64,000 bases of DNA, taken from the NCBI GenBank assembly GCA_947494645.1, contig CANLVO010000001.1, positions 744,001 through 808,000 on the forward strand. The letters are read 5' to 3'. This document shows, piece after piece, positions 41,995-50,913 of the stretch. This DNA comes from an uncultured Litoreibacter sp. (GTDB taxonomy: Bacteria; Pseudomonadota; Alphaproteobacteria; Rhodobacterales; Rhodobacteraceae). Positions within the stretch are counted from its first letter, which is position 1; the number at the start of each line of letters is the position of its first letter. The notes beneath the pieces are model-generated. The model was not told where the DNA came from. It searched no databases and saw only the letters and a list, made by a program, of their open reading frames with translations. The translations under genes were made by a program, and so were the position numbers.

Positions 41995-43752
41995 ATGGCG
42001 CTGACGGATGTTGAACGGCACGACACGGATATCTTGATCATCGGCACCGGCGGCGCTGGCCTCTTTGCCGCACTCCACGCTCAGCAGACGGCACCAGAAG
42101 GCACCAAGATCACCATCGCCGTGAAAGGCCTGATCGGCAAATGCGGCTGCACCCGCATGGTGCAAGGCGGCTACAACGTGGCATTGGGCGGCGGCGACAC
42201 GGTCGAGCGGCATTTCATGGATACGATCCAGGGCGGCAAATGGCTGCCTAATCAGGACATGGCCTGGCGGCTTTGCGAACAGGCCGTCGTGCGCATCCGG
42301 GAGCTCGAAAACGAGGTTGGCTGCTTCTTTGACCGCAACCCAGACGGCTCCCTGCATCAAAAGGCTTTTGCGGGCCAGACCGCCGATCGTACCGTGCATA
42401 AGGGCGATCTCACGGGGATCGAGATCATCAACCGGCTCATGGAAAAAGTCCTCGCCAGCGGCGTCGAAAAGCTGCAAGAGCACCGCGCCGTGGGGCTGAT
42501 CCCCACCAAGGATGGCAGCGCCTTGGCAGGCGTCTTGATGATCGACATGCGTAGCGGCGCATTCCGTTTGGTCCGCGCCAAAACCGTGCTGATGGCCACG
42601 GGTGGCGGCCCGTCAATGTACAAATACCACACACCCTCAGGCGACAAGACGATGGATGGCCTCGCTATGGCGCTGCGGGCAGGGCTGAAGCTGCGCGACA
42701 TGGAAATGGTACAATTCCACCCCACCGGGCTGTTGGCGGGCGATCACACCCGCATGACCGGCACCGTCCTCGAAGAGGGATTGCGCGGGGCAGGGGGGCA
42801 GTTGATCAATCATGCGGGCCAGCGCTTCATGTTCGACTATGACGGCAAGGGCGAGCGCGCGACGCGCGATGTTGTCAGCCGTGGCATCTATGCCGAGATG
42901 CGCAAGAACAATAACCCCGAGCAAGAGGGCGTGTTTATCTCCATGTCCCATCTGGGCCCTGACACTGTGCGCAAGAAATTCAAGGGCATGGTCACCCGCT
43001 GCGCCGATAGCGGTTTTGATCTGGCCGCAGGCCGCGTCGAGGTCGTGCCCACCGCGCATTACTTCATGGGCGGTGTCGTCGTTGACGTGGATACGCGCAC
43101 GGCGATGGAAGGCCTTTACGTGGCGGGCGAAGATGCAGGCGGCGCGCATGGCTCAAATCGGCTGGGCGGCAACGGGGTGGCGAACTCCACCGTCTATGGC
43201 GGCATCGCAGGCGACGTGATGGGGCACGATATCCGCTCAATGCCCGCCCTGCGCGACCCCGATGAAAGCGTGCTGGCCTCCGAGGTCGCCCGCGCTGTTC
43301 ACCCGCTTGGCCGCAAGCCCGATCTGGTCCTGCCCCTGCGCAAACAGTTGCAGGACGTGATGTGGGAAGAGGTCGGCGTGATGCGCACCGCCGCCGGAAT
43401 GAAACGTGGCCTGTCTGGCATCGCGGACGTCTCTGACGCGCTGATGGATGTTGGTGTGGCCAGCGACAATCTGGCTTTCAATCTAACATGGCATGATTGG
43501 CTGAACCTGCGCTCGCTCTGCGATGTGTCGGAGGTCATCACCAAAGCTGGCATAGCCCGCGAAAACTCCCGCGGCGCGCATTACCGCGAGGATTTCCCCG
43601 ACGATGGCGGGCTGGAGAATAGCGATTTCACCGTGGCCACCCTTTCAAACGGCGTCCAAGTCACTCGCGAACCCGTGGCCTTCACCATCGTGAAACCCGG
43701 CGAAACGGTCCTGCCCGAGGGCGAACCCGAAACGCTGGTGGCGGCGCAATGA
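41995..43752 (+). CDS. SdhA/FrdA-like flavoprotein with altered FAD-attachment motif
   Basis: A 585-residue flavoprotein. The FAD Rossmann motif IIGTGGAGLFAALHAQ is near residue 15. The segment normally carrying the covalently bound FAD His (SHTVAAQGG) reads GCTRMVQGGYN, with Cys in place of His. The substrate-binding motifs HYFMGGVVVD, HPTGLL and GSNRLGGNGVANSTVYGG are present, with Arg in RDVVSRGIYAEM. So it probably oxidises or reduces a dicarboxylate but with non-covalent or differently attached FAD. A housekeeping SDH is unlikely; a substituted succinate or fumarate is possible. Confidence 0.85.
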   Translation: MALTDVERHDTDILIIGTGGAGLFAALHAQQTAPEGTKITIAVKGLIGKCGCTRMVQGGYNVALGGGDTVERHFMDTIQGGKWLPNQDMAWRLCEQAVVRIRELENEVGCFFDRNPDGSLHQKAFAGQTADRTVHKGDLTGIEIINRLMEKVLASGVEKLQEHRAVGLIPTKDGSALAGVLMIDMRSGAFRLVRAKTVLMATGGGPSMYKYHTPSGDKTMDGLAMALRAGLKLRDMEMVQFHPTGLLAGDHTRMTGTVLEEGLRGAGGQLINHAGQRFMFDYDGKGERATRDVVSRGIYAEMRKNNNPEQEGVFISMSHLGPDTVRKKFKGMVTRCADSGFDLAAGRVEVVPTAHYFMGGVVVDVDTRTAMEGLYVAGEDAGGAHGSNRLGGNGVANSTVYGGIAGDVMGHDIRSMPALRDPDESVLASEVARAVHPLGRKPDLVLPLRKQLQDVMWEEVGVMRTAAGMKRGLSGIADVSDALMDVGVASDNLAFNLTWHDWLNLRSLCDVSEVITKAGIARENSRGAHYREDFPDDGGLENSDFTVATLSNGVQVTREPVAFTIVKPGETVLPEGEPETLVAAQ

Positions 43753-43933
43753 GGGTGCACGCCAAACCCAACCGGCACGCATGTGCCAGGCCCGGCCTCT
43801 CCCCAGGGAGGGCCTTTCGCAACAAATGTCACGCAGCGTGCCGCCAGCCAGTTTTGAACTCTGGTTCCGGCCTGGCCCAAAGCCTCCCGAGGCCGGGCCC
43901 GGCCCATCCGCTCGCATATATTGGAGCTGTCCG
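43753..43933 (+). repeat. GC-rich palindromic gap with 11 bp inverted repeat
   Basis: The 181 bp between the flavoprotein and the hydro-lyase alpha gene has GGCCCGGCCTC (43789-43799) and GAGGCCGGGCC (43889-43899) as perfect inverted repeats about 90 bases apart. Small hairpins such as CTCCCC-AGGGAGG lie between them. No open frame here has a ribosome site and family support. It may be a folded intercistronic element or a dispersed palindromic repeat, and may separate expression of the hydro-lyase from the complex. Confidence 0.5.
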
Positions 43934-44890
43934 ATGATCCCCATCTCCCTCATCCAATCCACCGCCGAGACCCTCATGGACAAGGCGGCCATCGAGATTC
44001 CGCAAGACTATCTCGACGGGCTTCAACATGCCGCCAAAACCGAGGACGGCGACCTGTCTTCCTTTGTCCTCAAGGCGATGCTTGAGAATTACGAGGCCGC
44101 CAAGGAAGACCGCCGCGCCATGTGTGGCGACACGGGTGTGCCCCGCTGGTTCGTGAAACTCGGCAATGAGGCGCAGGTGGAAGGCGGCATGGTGGCACTC
44201 GAAGCGGCCCTCAGACGCGCCACGGCCAACGCCACGAACGGCGTGCCGCTCAGACCCAACCGGGTCCATCCTCTTTGGCGCACGGATCACGACAACAACG
44301 TCGGCATCGGCGCACCAGAGATCGAATACGGGTTCGAGCCCGAAGGCGCATGGATTGATCTCATCACGGTTCACAAAGGCGGGCTTTTCGGCACCGATTA
44401 CCGCATGCTTTTCCCCTCGGACGGCATCCAAGGCATCAAGCGGTTTTATCTCGACAGCCTCATGGCTTTCGGCAAACGCGGCCTCGCGTGCCAGCCCGCT
44501 ATCATCGGCATCGGGCTGGGCGGCAGCAAAGATATCTGCATGACACTCGGCAAACGCGCCTCAACGCTCCGCGTTGTTGGCAGCCGCAACTCCGACCCCA
44601 AAATCGCCGAGATGGAGGACGAGTTCAAAGAGCTCGGCAACTCCATCGGCATGGGTGCCATGGGGTTCGTCGGTAAAAACATGGTCATCGATTGCAACAT
44701 CGAGGTGGGCTATTGCCACACCGGAGGCATGCCCATGTCGGTCCACGCCTTCTGCCTCTCGTCGCGCCGCGCGGTGGCCCGCATCCACGCCGATGGCCGG
44801 GTGGAACACCGCACCGACCCCGACTGGTTCACCTCCTATCAACGCCGCGAAACGGTGGATTGGGAACCCGTTAGGGAGGCTGCGCAATGA
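43934..44890 (+). CDS. class I hydro-lyase (fumarase/tartrate dehydratase type), alpha subunit
   Basis: A 318-residue iron-sulfur hydro-lyase subunit. Three Cys that would bind the 4Fe-4S cluster are in MCGDTGVP (about residue 58), GSKDICMTLG (about 201) and GYCHTGGMP (about 260). The family includes two-subunit fumarases, TtdA tartrate dehydratase and mesaconase-type enzymes. The start ATG at 43934 gives the usual MIPISLIQ-type beginning; the longer upstream frame is not protein-like. It overlaps the beta-subunit gene by 4 bp. It adds or removes water at a dicarboxylate made by the flavoprotein complex; which one is inferred only. Confidence 0.88.
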   Translation: MIPISLIQSTAETLMDKAAIEIPQDYLDGLQHAAKTEDGDLSSFVLKAMLENYEAAKEDRRAMCGDTGVPRWFVKLGNEAQVEGGMVALEAALRRATANATNGVPLRPNRVHPLWRTDHDNNVGIGAPEIEYGFEPEGAWIDLITVHKGGLFGTDYRMLFPSDGIQGIKRFYLDSLMAFGKRGLACQPAIIGIGLGGSKDICMTLGKRASTLRVVGSRNSDPKIAEMEDEFKELGNSIGMGAMGFVGKNMVIDCNIEVGYCHTGGMPMSVHAFCLSSRRAVARIHADGRVEHRTDPDWFTSYQRRETVDWEPVREAAQ

Positions 44891-45552
44891 GAATCCGCGA
44901 AATCCGCCTCTCCACCACCCCCACCGATGAGGCCATCGCCGAACTGCGCCTTGGTGACATCGTTTACCTCGATGGCCTGATGTATACCGCCCGCGAAGGT
45001 GTCTACATGCGGGCGCTGGAGGATAAAGCAAATATCCCGATGGAGCTGCCTAGCCAATCCGCTGCAAATTTCCACTGCTCTCCTGCGGCGCGGATTAACC
45101 CCGATGGCAGCTTTGACATGGGCGCGGTGACGGCCACCGCCAGCTTTCGCTTTGCCAAATGGCTGCCCGAATGGATGGCCAAAACCGGGGCCAAGCTGAT
45201 CGTGGGCAAGGGGGGCATGACCTCAAAGGACTACAAGGAGTATTTCGTCCCCAATGGCGCGGTGTATTTGTCCACCGTTGGGTATGGCACCGGGGCGCTG
45301 CTCGGGCGCGGGGTCGAAAAGGTCGAGGCCGTCCATTGGAACGAGGAACTGGGCCTGGCGCAGGCCATGTGGGTGATCAAGTGCAATAAGATGGGGCCCT
45401 TCATTGTGGCCTCCGACATGCAGGGAAACTGCCTGTTCGAGCGCGAGAATGCCAAGATCGCGGAGAACGTGGCGCGGGTCTACGAGGGCACAAAACCGGC
45501 GGTGTTGAAGCGCTACGGCGAGAGCGATGATCGCACGGACGAGGTGATCTAG
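44887..45552 (+). CDS. class I hydro-lyase, beta subunit
   Basis: A 221-residue swivel-domain subunit. It shows LRLGDIVYLDGLMYTARE, GKGGMTSKDYKEYF and VEAVHWNEELGLAQAMWVIKCNKMGPFIVASD, the beta-subunit features of class I fumarase and TtdB. It pairs with the alpha subunit (4 bp overlap) to close the active site. It ends 4 bp inside the convergent LysR gene. Confidence 0.88.
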   Translation: MRIREIRLSTTPTDEAIAELRLGDIVYLDGLMYTAREGVYMRALEDKANIPMELPSQSAANFHCSPAARINPDGSFDMGAVTATASFRFAKWLPEWMAKTGAKLIVGKGGMTSKDYKEYFVPNGAVYLSTVGYGTGALLGRGVEKVEAVHWNEELGLAQAMWVIKCNKMGPFIVASDMQGNCLFERENAKIAENVARVYEGTKPAVLKRYGESDDRTDEVI

Positions 45553-46427
45553 CGCGCGCCCTCGATCACACCCATAAGCGTGTCAAACAGCTCGTCAATC
45601 ATCCGCAGCTTGATCTGGTCGCTGCGGTAGGCCAGCCCCAAAACGCGCATCGGGGCGTCGGAGCCAAGCGGGATATGCTTGACAAGATTGGCGTCCTGCG
45701 GAGGCACCGCGAGGCTCGGCACTATGGAGACACCCAGATTGGCCTGTACCATGCTGGCAATGGCCTCGGGGCTGTCGAGCTCCATCGTCTCGTTCACCCG
45801 GATGCGTTTGGACAACATCCAGTTGTCAATCAATGTCCCCACGACGGCGCTGCGGTTGAAGCGAATAAACGGGCGGCTGCGCAGCAGGTCAATCGGGTCG
45901 CTGCCGGTCTCCTGTCGGGCGGTGATCAGCTCCATCGGTTCTTGCGTCAGCTCGCGAAACTTCAGACCCACCGGCATCAGATGCGGCTTGGTGACGATGG
46001 CCGCGTCCAGATGGCCGCGCTCAATCTCGGTGAGCAACGTGCTGGTCAGCCCGGGCCGAATTCTGAGGCCAACCTCGGGGAACTTCGCCTTCAGCACCGC
46101 CATCGCGCGTGGCGTCAGCCCGGTCAATGTGGTGCGCAAGGCGCCCAGCGTCACCACGCCGCTCAACCCGTCATCGCCCAGCACCGAGGGCACCAGATTG
46201 TCGTAGTCCTGAATGAGCTTACGGGCCTTTCGTACGACCTCATGCGCTACGGGGGTCAGCTCGGGCGTGCGGGTCGAGCGGTTGAACAGCGCAATGCCAA
46301 GATCGGCCTCCAGCGTTTGCATCTGCTGGCTGACGGCGGCGTGTGTCACATGCACCACCTGCGCCGCGGCGCTGAATGTTTTGGTGTCGGCGATGGCAAC
46401 CAATGTGCGCAGCAGGCGGATGGTCAT
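45549..46427 (-). CDS. LysR-family regulator between the hydro-lyase and the TctC operons
   Basis: A 292-residue LysR-type protein. The helix-turn-helix lies at FSAAAQVVHVTHAAVSQQMQTLEADLG (about 17-44), followed by a ligand domain containing LSGVVTLGALRTTLTGLTP and a C-terminal VQANLGVSIVPSLAVP. It is convergent with the hydro-lyase genes and divergent from tctC by 130 bp, a classical LysR arrangement that makes the TctCBA transporter its likely target. The inducer may be a tricarboxylate or dicarboxylate. Confidence 0.9.
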   Translation of the reverse strand: MTIRLLRTLVAIADTKTFSAAAQVVHVTHAAVSQQMQTLEADLGIALFNRSTRTPELTPVAHEVVRKARKLIQDYDNLVPSVLGDDGLSGVVTLGALRTTLTGLTPRAMAVLKAKFPEVGLRIRPGLTSTLLTEIERGHLDAAIVTKPHLMPVGLKFRELTQEPMELITARQETGSDPIDLLRSRPFIRFNRSAVVGTLIDNWMLSKRIRVNETMELDSPEAIASMVQANLGVSIVPSLAVPPQDANLVKHIPLGSDAPMRVLGLAYRSDQIKLRMIDELFDTLMGVIEGAR

Positions 46428-46557
46428 GGGGCAGTCAGTCCGATTGTGAAATGAGCGCTTTCAAAAGCTGTAAGCCAAATTAACTACTATTAAGGAAGGC
46501 TTACCAGTAGAGTTTTCACCAAGCCCCGGTCACCGGAGCAGTTTTAGGGAGGAAGCT

Positions 46558-47535
46558 ATGAAAAAGACGACACTCACGGCCACCATTTTGCTCGGCGCTG
46601 CCTTTGGCGCGACCGCCGCTCTGGCGGAATATCCGGAACGCGCGATCAATATGGTGATCCCGTATGGCGCAGGCGGCGCGACCGATATTTCCGCCCGCAC
46701 GATTGCAGAGCCGCTGGGCGACGCGGTGGGCCAGCCGTTAATCATGGCCAATGTCACCGGCGCTGGCGGGGCCACCGGGTCCGTCGCGGTGCAGAACGCA
46801 AAAGCCGATGGCTACACGATGCTGTTCGCCCGCGTGGGCTCGCATTCCGTGAACCCTGCGATGAAGGCGACGCTGCCCTACACGCTCGATGATTTTCGCT
46901 TCGTCACGGTCTACGAGATCAACCCGGTCGCCTGCGCGGTGACGCCCGCCTCGGGCATCAACTCGATGGATGATCTCGTGGCCAAGGTAAACGAAGGCGG
47001 CGTCAGCTACAGTTCGTCCGGTGTGGGCTCGCTTTTGCATCTGGCAGGCGCGATGGTGCTCAAGGAATTCGGTGTCGAGGACCCGCTGACCGCAGCCACG
47101 CATATCCCGCAAAAGGGCGGCGGCGCGGCGGCGACGGCGGTGCTGAACGGCACAGCGACGTTCCTGTGCACCAACTCTTCGGCGCTTGCGAGCTTTGTCG
47201 CTAATGGCCAGTTGAAGCCGCTGATGGTCACCACGCCGGAACCAGTGGTGGGCTTCGATGCGCCAACTGCCAATGATCTGGGCAAGGAAAAACTGAACAA
47301 GCTGGTTGGCTGGACCGGGATTGCCGGGCCCGATGATCTGCCTGATGATGTCGCAGCCAAGTGGGGTGAGTGGATGGCCACTGCCACGCAAGACGCGAAG
47401 TTCAACGAGACCATGTCCGCGCGCGGCTCGGTCATCGAGTTGATGAATCCGGTCGATGCCAACGCGTTCATCCAGGGCCAGTTCGAGATCTTCCGTGATC
47501 TGGTTGACGAGCTGGGCATGCGGATCGAGGGCTAG
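46558..47535 (+). CDS. TctC-like periplasmic binding protein of a tripartite tricarboxylate transporter
   Basis: A 325-residue exported binding protein. A signal peptide of about 23 residues ends at ALA-EY; the mature start YPERAINMVIPYGAGGATDISART is the Bug/TctC signature, with ANVTGAGGATGS following. Its carboxylate-binding loop region is present. GGGAGGAAGCT precedes the ATG. It captures a carboxylated substrate in the periplasm for TctBA, which follow. A hairpin lies after its stop. Confidence 0.92.
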   Translation: MKKTTLTATILLGAAFGATAALAEYPERAINMVIPYGAGGATDISARTIAEPLGDAVGQPLIMANVTGAGGATGSVAVQNAKADGYTMLFARVGSHSVNPAMKATLPYTLDDFRFVTVYEINPVACAVTPASGINSMDDLVAKVNEGGVSYSSSGVGSLLHLAGAMVLKEFGVEDPLTAATHIPQKGGGAAATAVLNGTATFLCTNSSALASFVANGQLKPLMVTTPEPVVGFDAPTANDLGKEKLNKLVGWTGIAGPDDLPDDVAAKWGEWMATATQDAKFNETMSARGSVIELMNPVDANAFIQGQFEIFRDLVDELGMRIEG

Positions 47536-47562
47536 CGCCTAAGCTTTTCATTGAGACGTTTC

Positions 47563-47591
47563 GTTGCGGCTGCCAAACTGGTGGCCGCAAC
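47563..47591 (+). terminator. stem-loop after tctC-like gene
   Basis: GTTGCGGC (47563-47570) and GCCGCAAC (47584-47591) form a perfect 8 bp stem 27 bp after the binding-protein stop and 20 bp before the tctB-like ATG. It is the third such hairpin after a binding-protein gene in the window, again without a T run, and probably lets the binding protein be made in excess. Confidence 0.6.
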
Positions 47592-47611
47592 TGCATGAGG
47601 GGCCGTTCATC

Positions 47612-48100
47612 ATGTCGCCACAGGTCATCCAAACCCGCCTTGGAATAGGCGCCTGCATCGCTGCGGCGTTTCTGATCTTCGTGGGCATCCCGGGCTGGGT
47701 GTCCTCGCCCTCCAATGTGCAGAACATCGTTCTGGCCCCAACCTTTTGGCCCTACGTCCTATCGGCGATGACGGGGCTCATAGGGCTCGGCCTGATCCTC
47801 GCCGGCCGCCGCACGGGCGGCGCGGCCTCTGACGAGGAGGTCGTGGAAACAGACGGCCTCGGCTGGCCGCGCCTCGTCGCGTTGGCGCTGATCATGGCGC
47901 TGACCATGTATGCCCTGCCACGCCTTGGCATGGTCTGGACCACAATGCTGGTCTTTGCCGCAACAGCCTTCCTGTTTCGCACCCGCCACCGGGTTACGGC
48001 GCTGATCTGCGCCGTGCTGATCCCGCTGGCGCTCTATGCCTTCTTCGCCCATGTCGCGGGTGTCGGCATCCCGCAGGGCAACTTTGTGAGACTGCCATGA
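47612..48100 (+). CDS. TctB-like small membrane subunit
   Basis: A 162-residue membrane protein with four predicted spans, the size and layout of TctB. ATG at 47612 is preferred; an earlier in-frame ATG lies inside the hairpin. It overlaps the TctA gene by 4 bp. Sequence conservation in TctB is low, so identification relies on position between TctC and TctA and hydrophobicity. Confidence 0.82.
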   Translation: MSPQVIQTRLGIGACIAAAFLIFVGIPGWVSSPSNVQNIVLAPTFWPYVLSAMTGLIGLGLILAGRRTGGAASDEEVVETDGLGWPRLVALALIMALTMYALPRLGMVWTTMLVFAATAFLFRTRHRVTALICAVLIPLALYAFFAHVAGVGIPQGNFVRLP

Positions 48101-49584
48101 GCCTTTTTGACAGCCTGATAGCAGGCCTGAGCTTAGTGGCCTCGTTCGAGGCATTCTTCGCCCTTTTTGCGGGCATCTGCATCGGCGTGGTCGGTGGTGC
48201 CATCCCGGGGCTATCGGCCACGATGGCTGTGGCCCTCACCTTGCCTTTCACCTTCTCGCTACAACCGATCACCGGCATCCTGTTGCTGCTGGGCGTCTAC
48301 AAGGGCGGCATCTTTGGCGGCTCCATCCCCGCGATCCTGATCAAAACTCCCGGCACGCCCGCGTCATCCGCCACCATCCTCGACGGCTTTCCTCTGGCCG
48401 AGAAGGGCGAGGCGGGCAGGGCGCTCGGCATGGCGCTCTGGGCGTCGTGCACCGCCGATCTGATCTCCAACCTCGCGCTTATTCTCTTTGCGGGTTGGCT
48501 CGCCTCCTTCGCGCTCAGTTTTGGGCCGCCGGAGTTCTTCGCCCTGATCCTGTTTTCCCTGACCATCATCGCCGGCGTCTCTGGTGAAAGCCTGCTGCGC
48601 GGCGCGCTCTCGGCCATGCTGGGGCTACTGCTCGCAACAGTTGGGCTTGATCTGGTCTATGGCACCAACCGCTTCACCTTCGGCGATCCCAACATGATGG
48701 GCGGCCTGAATTTCATCGCCGTGCTCATCGGTCTGTTTGCAATCCCCGAGATCATCGCCATGGCATGGAACCCGACAGCGCATCTGGGCAAAGCCCGTGC
48801 GCTGGGCAAAACCAAAGTCACGTTCGCCGACTACAAACGCAGCTTCAAGTCCATCGTACGCGGCAGCCTGATCGGCGTCTTTCTTGGCTCCATCCCCGGC
48901 ATCGGCGCGGCCCCTTCGGCCTTCCTCAGCTACTCTGAAGCGCGGCGCAAATCGCCCAACAAGGAAAACTTCGGTAAGGGAGAGATCGAGGGCGTCGCAG
49001 CCTCAGAGGCTGGCAACAACGGCGTCGCGGGCGCAACCCTGATCCCGCTTCTAGCCTTGGGCGTGCCCGGAGACGTCATCACCGCCATTATCATCGGCGC
49101 GTTCATGATCCACGGGCTGCAACCGGGACCCATGATGTTCGTGCTGAATGTTGACATCATCTACGGGCTGTTCATCGGCCTGATCGTCAGCTCGGTCTTT
49201 CTGTTTATCGTGGGCTCGGTGGCCATTAAAGGCTTCAAATTCGTGGCCGATGTGCCCAAGCGTATCCTGATGCCCGCCGTTCTGGTGCTTTGCATCTACG
49301 GCGTCTTCGCGGTGAACAACAACATCTTCGATGTGGGCGTGATGTTCGTTATGGGCTGGGTCGGTTATGTCATGATGCGCCACCATGTCCCCGCAGCGCC
49401 CTTCCTCATCGCCTTCATCCTGGGCCCACTTCTCGAAGACAACTTCCGCCAGGCCATGCTGATGTCGGGCAGCGACCCGATGATCCTGCTGCGCGGCCCG
49501 ATCACATGGTTCTTCTGGGCGCTGACCGTGATCACCATCGTGGCCATCATTCGCGGCATCGCCCGCAAGGCCCCCGCAACTTGA
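48097..49584 (+). CDS. TctA-like large permease subunit
   Basis: A 495-residue permease with about eleven to twelve spans. The family motifs GIVVGGAIPGLSATMAVALTLPFTF-like (GGAIPGLSATMA) and YKGGIFGGSIPAILIKTPGTPASSAT are present near residues 25-90, with VSGESLLRGALSAMLGLLLATVG and GLQPGPMMF following. It is the sodium- or proton-coupled channel of the tripartite tricarboxylate transporter with TctB and TctC. Confidence 0.93.
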   Translation: MSLFDSLIAGLSLVASFEAFFALFAGICIGVVGGAIPGLSATMAVALTLPFTFSLQPITGILLLLGVYKGGIFGGSIPAILIKTPGTPASSATILDGFPLAEKGEAGRALGMALWASCTADLISNLALILFAGWLASFALSFGPPEFFALILFSLTIIAGVSGESLLRGALSAMLGLLLATVGLDLVYGTNRFTFGDPNMMGGLNFIAVLIGLFAIPEIIAMAWNPTAHLGKARALGKTKVTFADYKRSFKSIVRGSLIGVFLGSIPGIGAAPSAFLSYSEARRKSPNKENFGKGEIEGVAASEAGNNGVAGATLIPLLALGVPGDVITAIIIGAFMIHGLQPGPMMFVLNVDIIYGLFIGLIVSSVFLFIVGSVAIKGFKFVADVPKRILMPAVLVLCIYGVFAVNNNIFDVGVMFVMGWVGYVMMRHHVPAAPFLIAFILGPLLEDNFRQAMLMSGSDPMILLRGPITWFFWALTVITIVAIIRGIARKAPAT

Positions 49585-49649
49585 GCCTCGCGCCGGGCGG
49601 CTGAGACGCGTAGGCTCGCGCCAACTGGTCCCTTGGAACGGCGCGTCAC

Positions 49650-50666
49650 GTGATCAATCGCATATCCCTCGCTCTTTGCCTCGCCGCGCTTGGCGTGGCG
49701 GTGTTCATCGTGCTCAACCTGCCGCTGCCATGGCTCTTGGGTCCCATGTTCGCCTGCCTGATCGCGGCGCTCGCGGGCATCAAATTCAAGGGCCCGCCGG
49801 TGATTGGAGATGCGATGCGCACGGTGCTTGGCGTGGCCGTCGGGGCCTCCATCACGCCCGCCGTCGCCGAACGCATTCCCGAGATGGCGCTTTCCCTCGC
49901 GCTGGTGCCACCCTTCATCCTGCTGATCGGGCTGGCGGGGTATCCCTATTTCCGGCGTATCTGCAAATTCGACCCCGTCACCAGCTATTACGGGGCGATG
50001 CCCGGCGGATTGCAGGACATGCTGGTCTTCGGCGAGGAGGCGGGCGGCAATGTCCGTCACCTCTCGCTTATCCACGCCACCCGCGTACTGTTGGTCGTCT
50101 CCGCGCTGCCGGTAGTGCTGACCGTTATCCTCGGGCTCAGCCTCGATCAGCCCATCGGCGCGCCCGCTACGTCATTGCCTCCGCACGAGCTCCTCCTGAT
50201 GGTGGTCATTGCCGGGGCCGGGTGGTGGGGTGCCAAGCGTGTCGGCCTCTTTGGGGCCAGCATTTTAGGCCCAATGATCCTCGCCGCCATTGCCAGCCTC
50301 ACAGGCCTCATCCATTCCCGTCCGCCGATGGAGGCGATTCTCGCCGCGCAGTTCTTCATCGGCCTCAGCGTCGGCGTCAAATACGTGGGCATCACATGGA
50401 CCGAGCTGCGCCGCGTCGTGCTCGCCGCCACCGGCTACACCGCCATTATCGGCCTCATCGCCTTCGTTGTGGCCGAATGCGCCGTGCTGCTGGGTCTCGC
50501 CCCGCAAGCCGAGGCTTTGCTGGCCTTTTCCCCCGGCGGGCAGGCGGAAATGACGGTGCTCGCGATTGTCGCAGGCGCCGATATCGCGTTTGTCGTGACC
50601 CACCACCTGACCCGCATTGTGGTGGTAATCATAGGCGCGCCAATCATCCGAAAATGGCTCACGTAA
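49650..50666 (+). CDS. AbrB-family membrane protein
   Basis: A 338-residue hydrophobic protein of the AbrB (formerly ammonia monooxygenase-like) family. It shows about ten membrane spans in two halves, with GPMFACLIAALAGIKFKGPPVI and YYGAMPGGLQDMLVFGEEAGGNVRHLSLIHATRVLLVV in the first, and FSPGGQAEMTVLAIVAGADIAFVVTHHLTRIVVV in the second. Start is GTG (49650). Its function is not well established, and it follows the Tct operon by 65 bp, a common location in roseobacters, so a transport role is possible. Confidence 0.82.
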   Translation: MINRISLALCLAALGVAVFIVLNLPLPWLLGPMFACLIAALAGIKFKGPPVIGDAMRTVLGVAVGASITPAVAERIPEMALSLALVPPFILLIGLAGYPYFRRICKFDPVTSYYGAMPGGLQDMLVFGEEAGGNVRHLSLIHATRVLLVVSALPVVLTVILGLSLDQPIGAPATSLPPHELLLMVVIAGAGWWGAKRVGLFGASILGPMILAAIASLTGLIHSRPPMEAILAAQFFIGLSVGVKYVGITWTELRRVVLAATGYTAIIGLIAFVVAECAVLLGLAPQAEALLAFSPGGQAEMTVLAIVAGADIAFVVTHHLTRIVVVIIGAPIIRKWLT

Positions 50667-50710
50667 ATCTGTCTTGTTTTGAAAATCGACCTGTACTAGC
50701 GTCCCTGCAT

Positions 50711-50870
50711 CGACGACGGGAGAACCGGCAGCAAGCCGGTGCCGAAGGAGCAACCGCCCCGGAAACTCTCAGGCCAAACGGACCGTCTGCGTAACAAGAC
50801 TCTGGAGAGAGGTGCCACGAAAGGCATCCGCCGAAGGGATAGCGATCTCAGGCGAAGGGACAGAGGGGGC
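50711..50870 (+). promoter_or_regulatory. tandem glycine riboswitch
   Basis: Two aptamers in tandem. Aptamer 1 (about 50711-50787) contains CGGGAGA, GCCGAAGGAGCAA and ACTCTCAGG; aptamer 2 (about 50798-50870) contains GGAGAGA, GCCGAAGGGATAGC and ATCTCAGGCGAAGGGACAGA. These are the conserved glycine-binding motifs. It precedes gcvT by about 45 bp and would switch the glycine cleavage operon on when glycine is high. Confidence 0.95.
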
Positions 50871-50913
50871 ACCAACCGCGCGGGCCGATGGCCGCGCCCC
50901 AATGGTGCCGAGA

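Noticed and set aside
43749-43937. Small open frame in the gap before the hydro-lyase alpha gene
   Set aside because: Pro/Arg-rich translation, no ribosome site and overlap with a palindromic segment; treated as non-coding.
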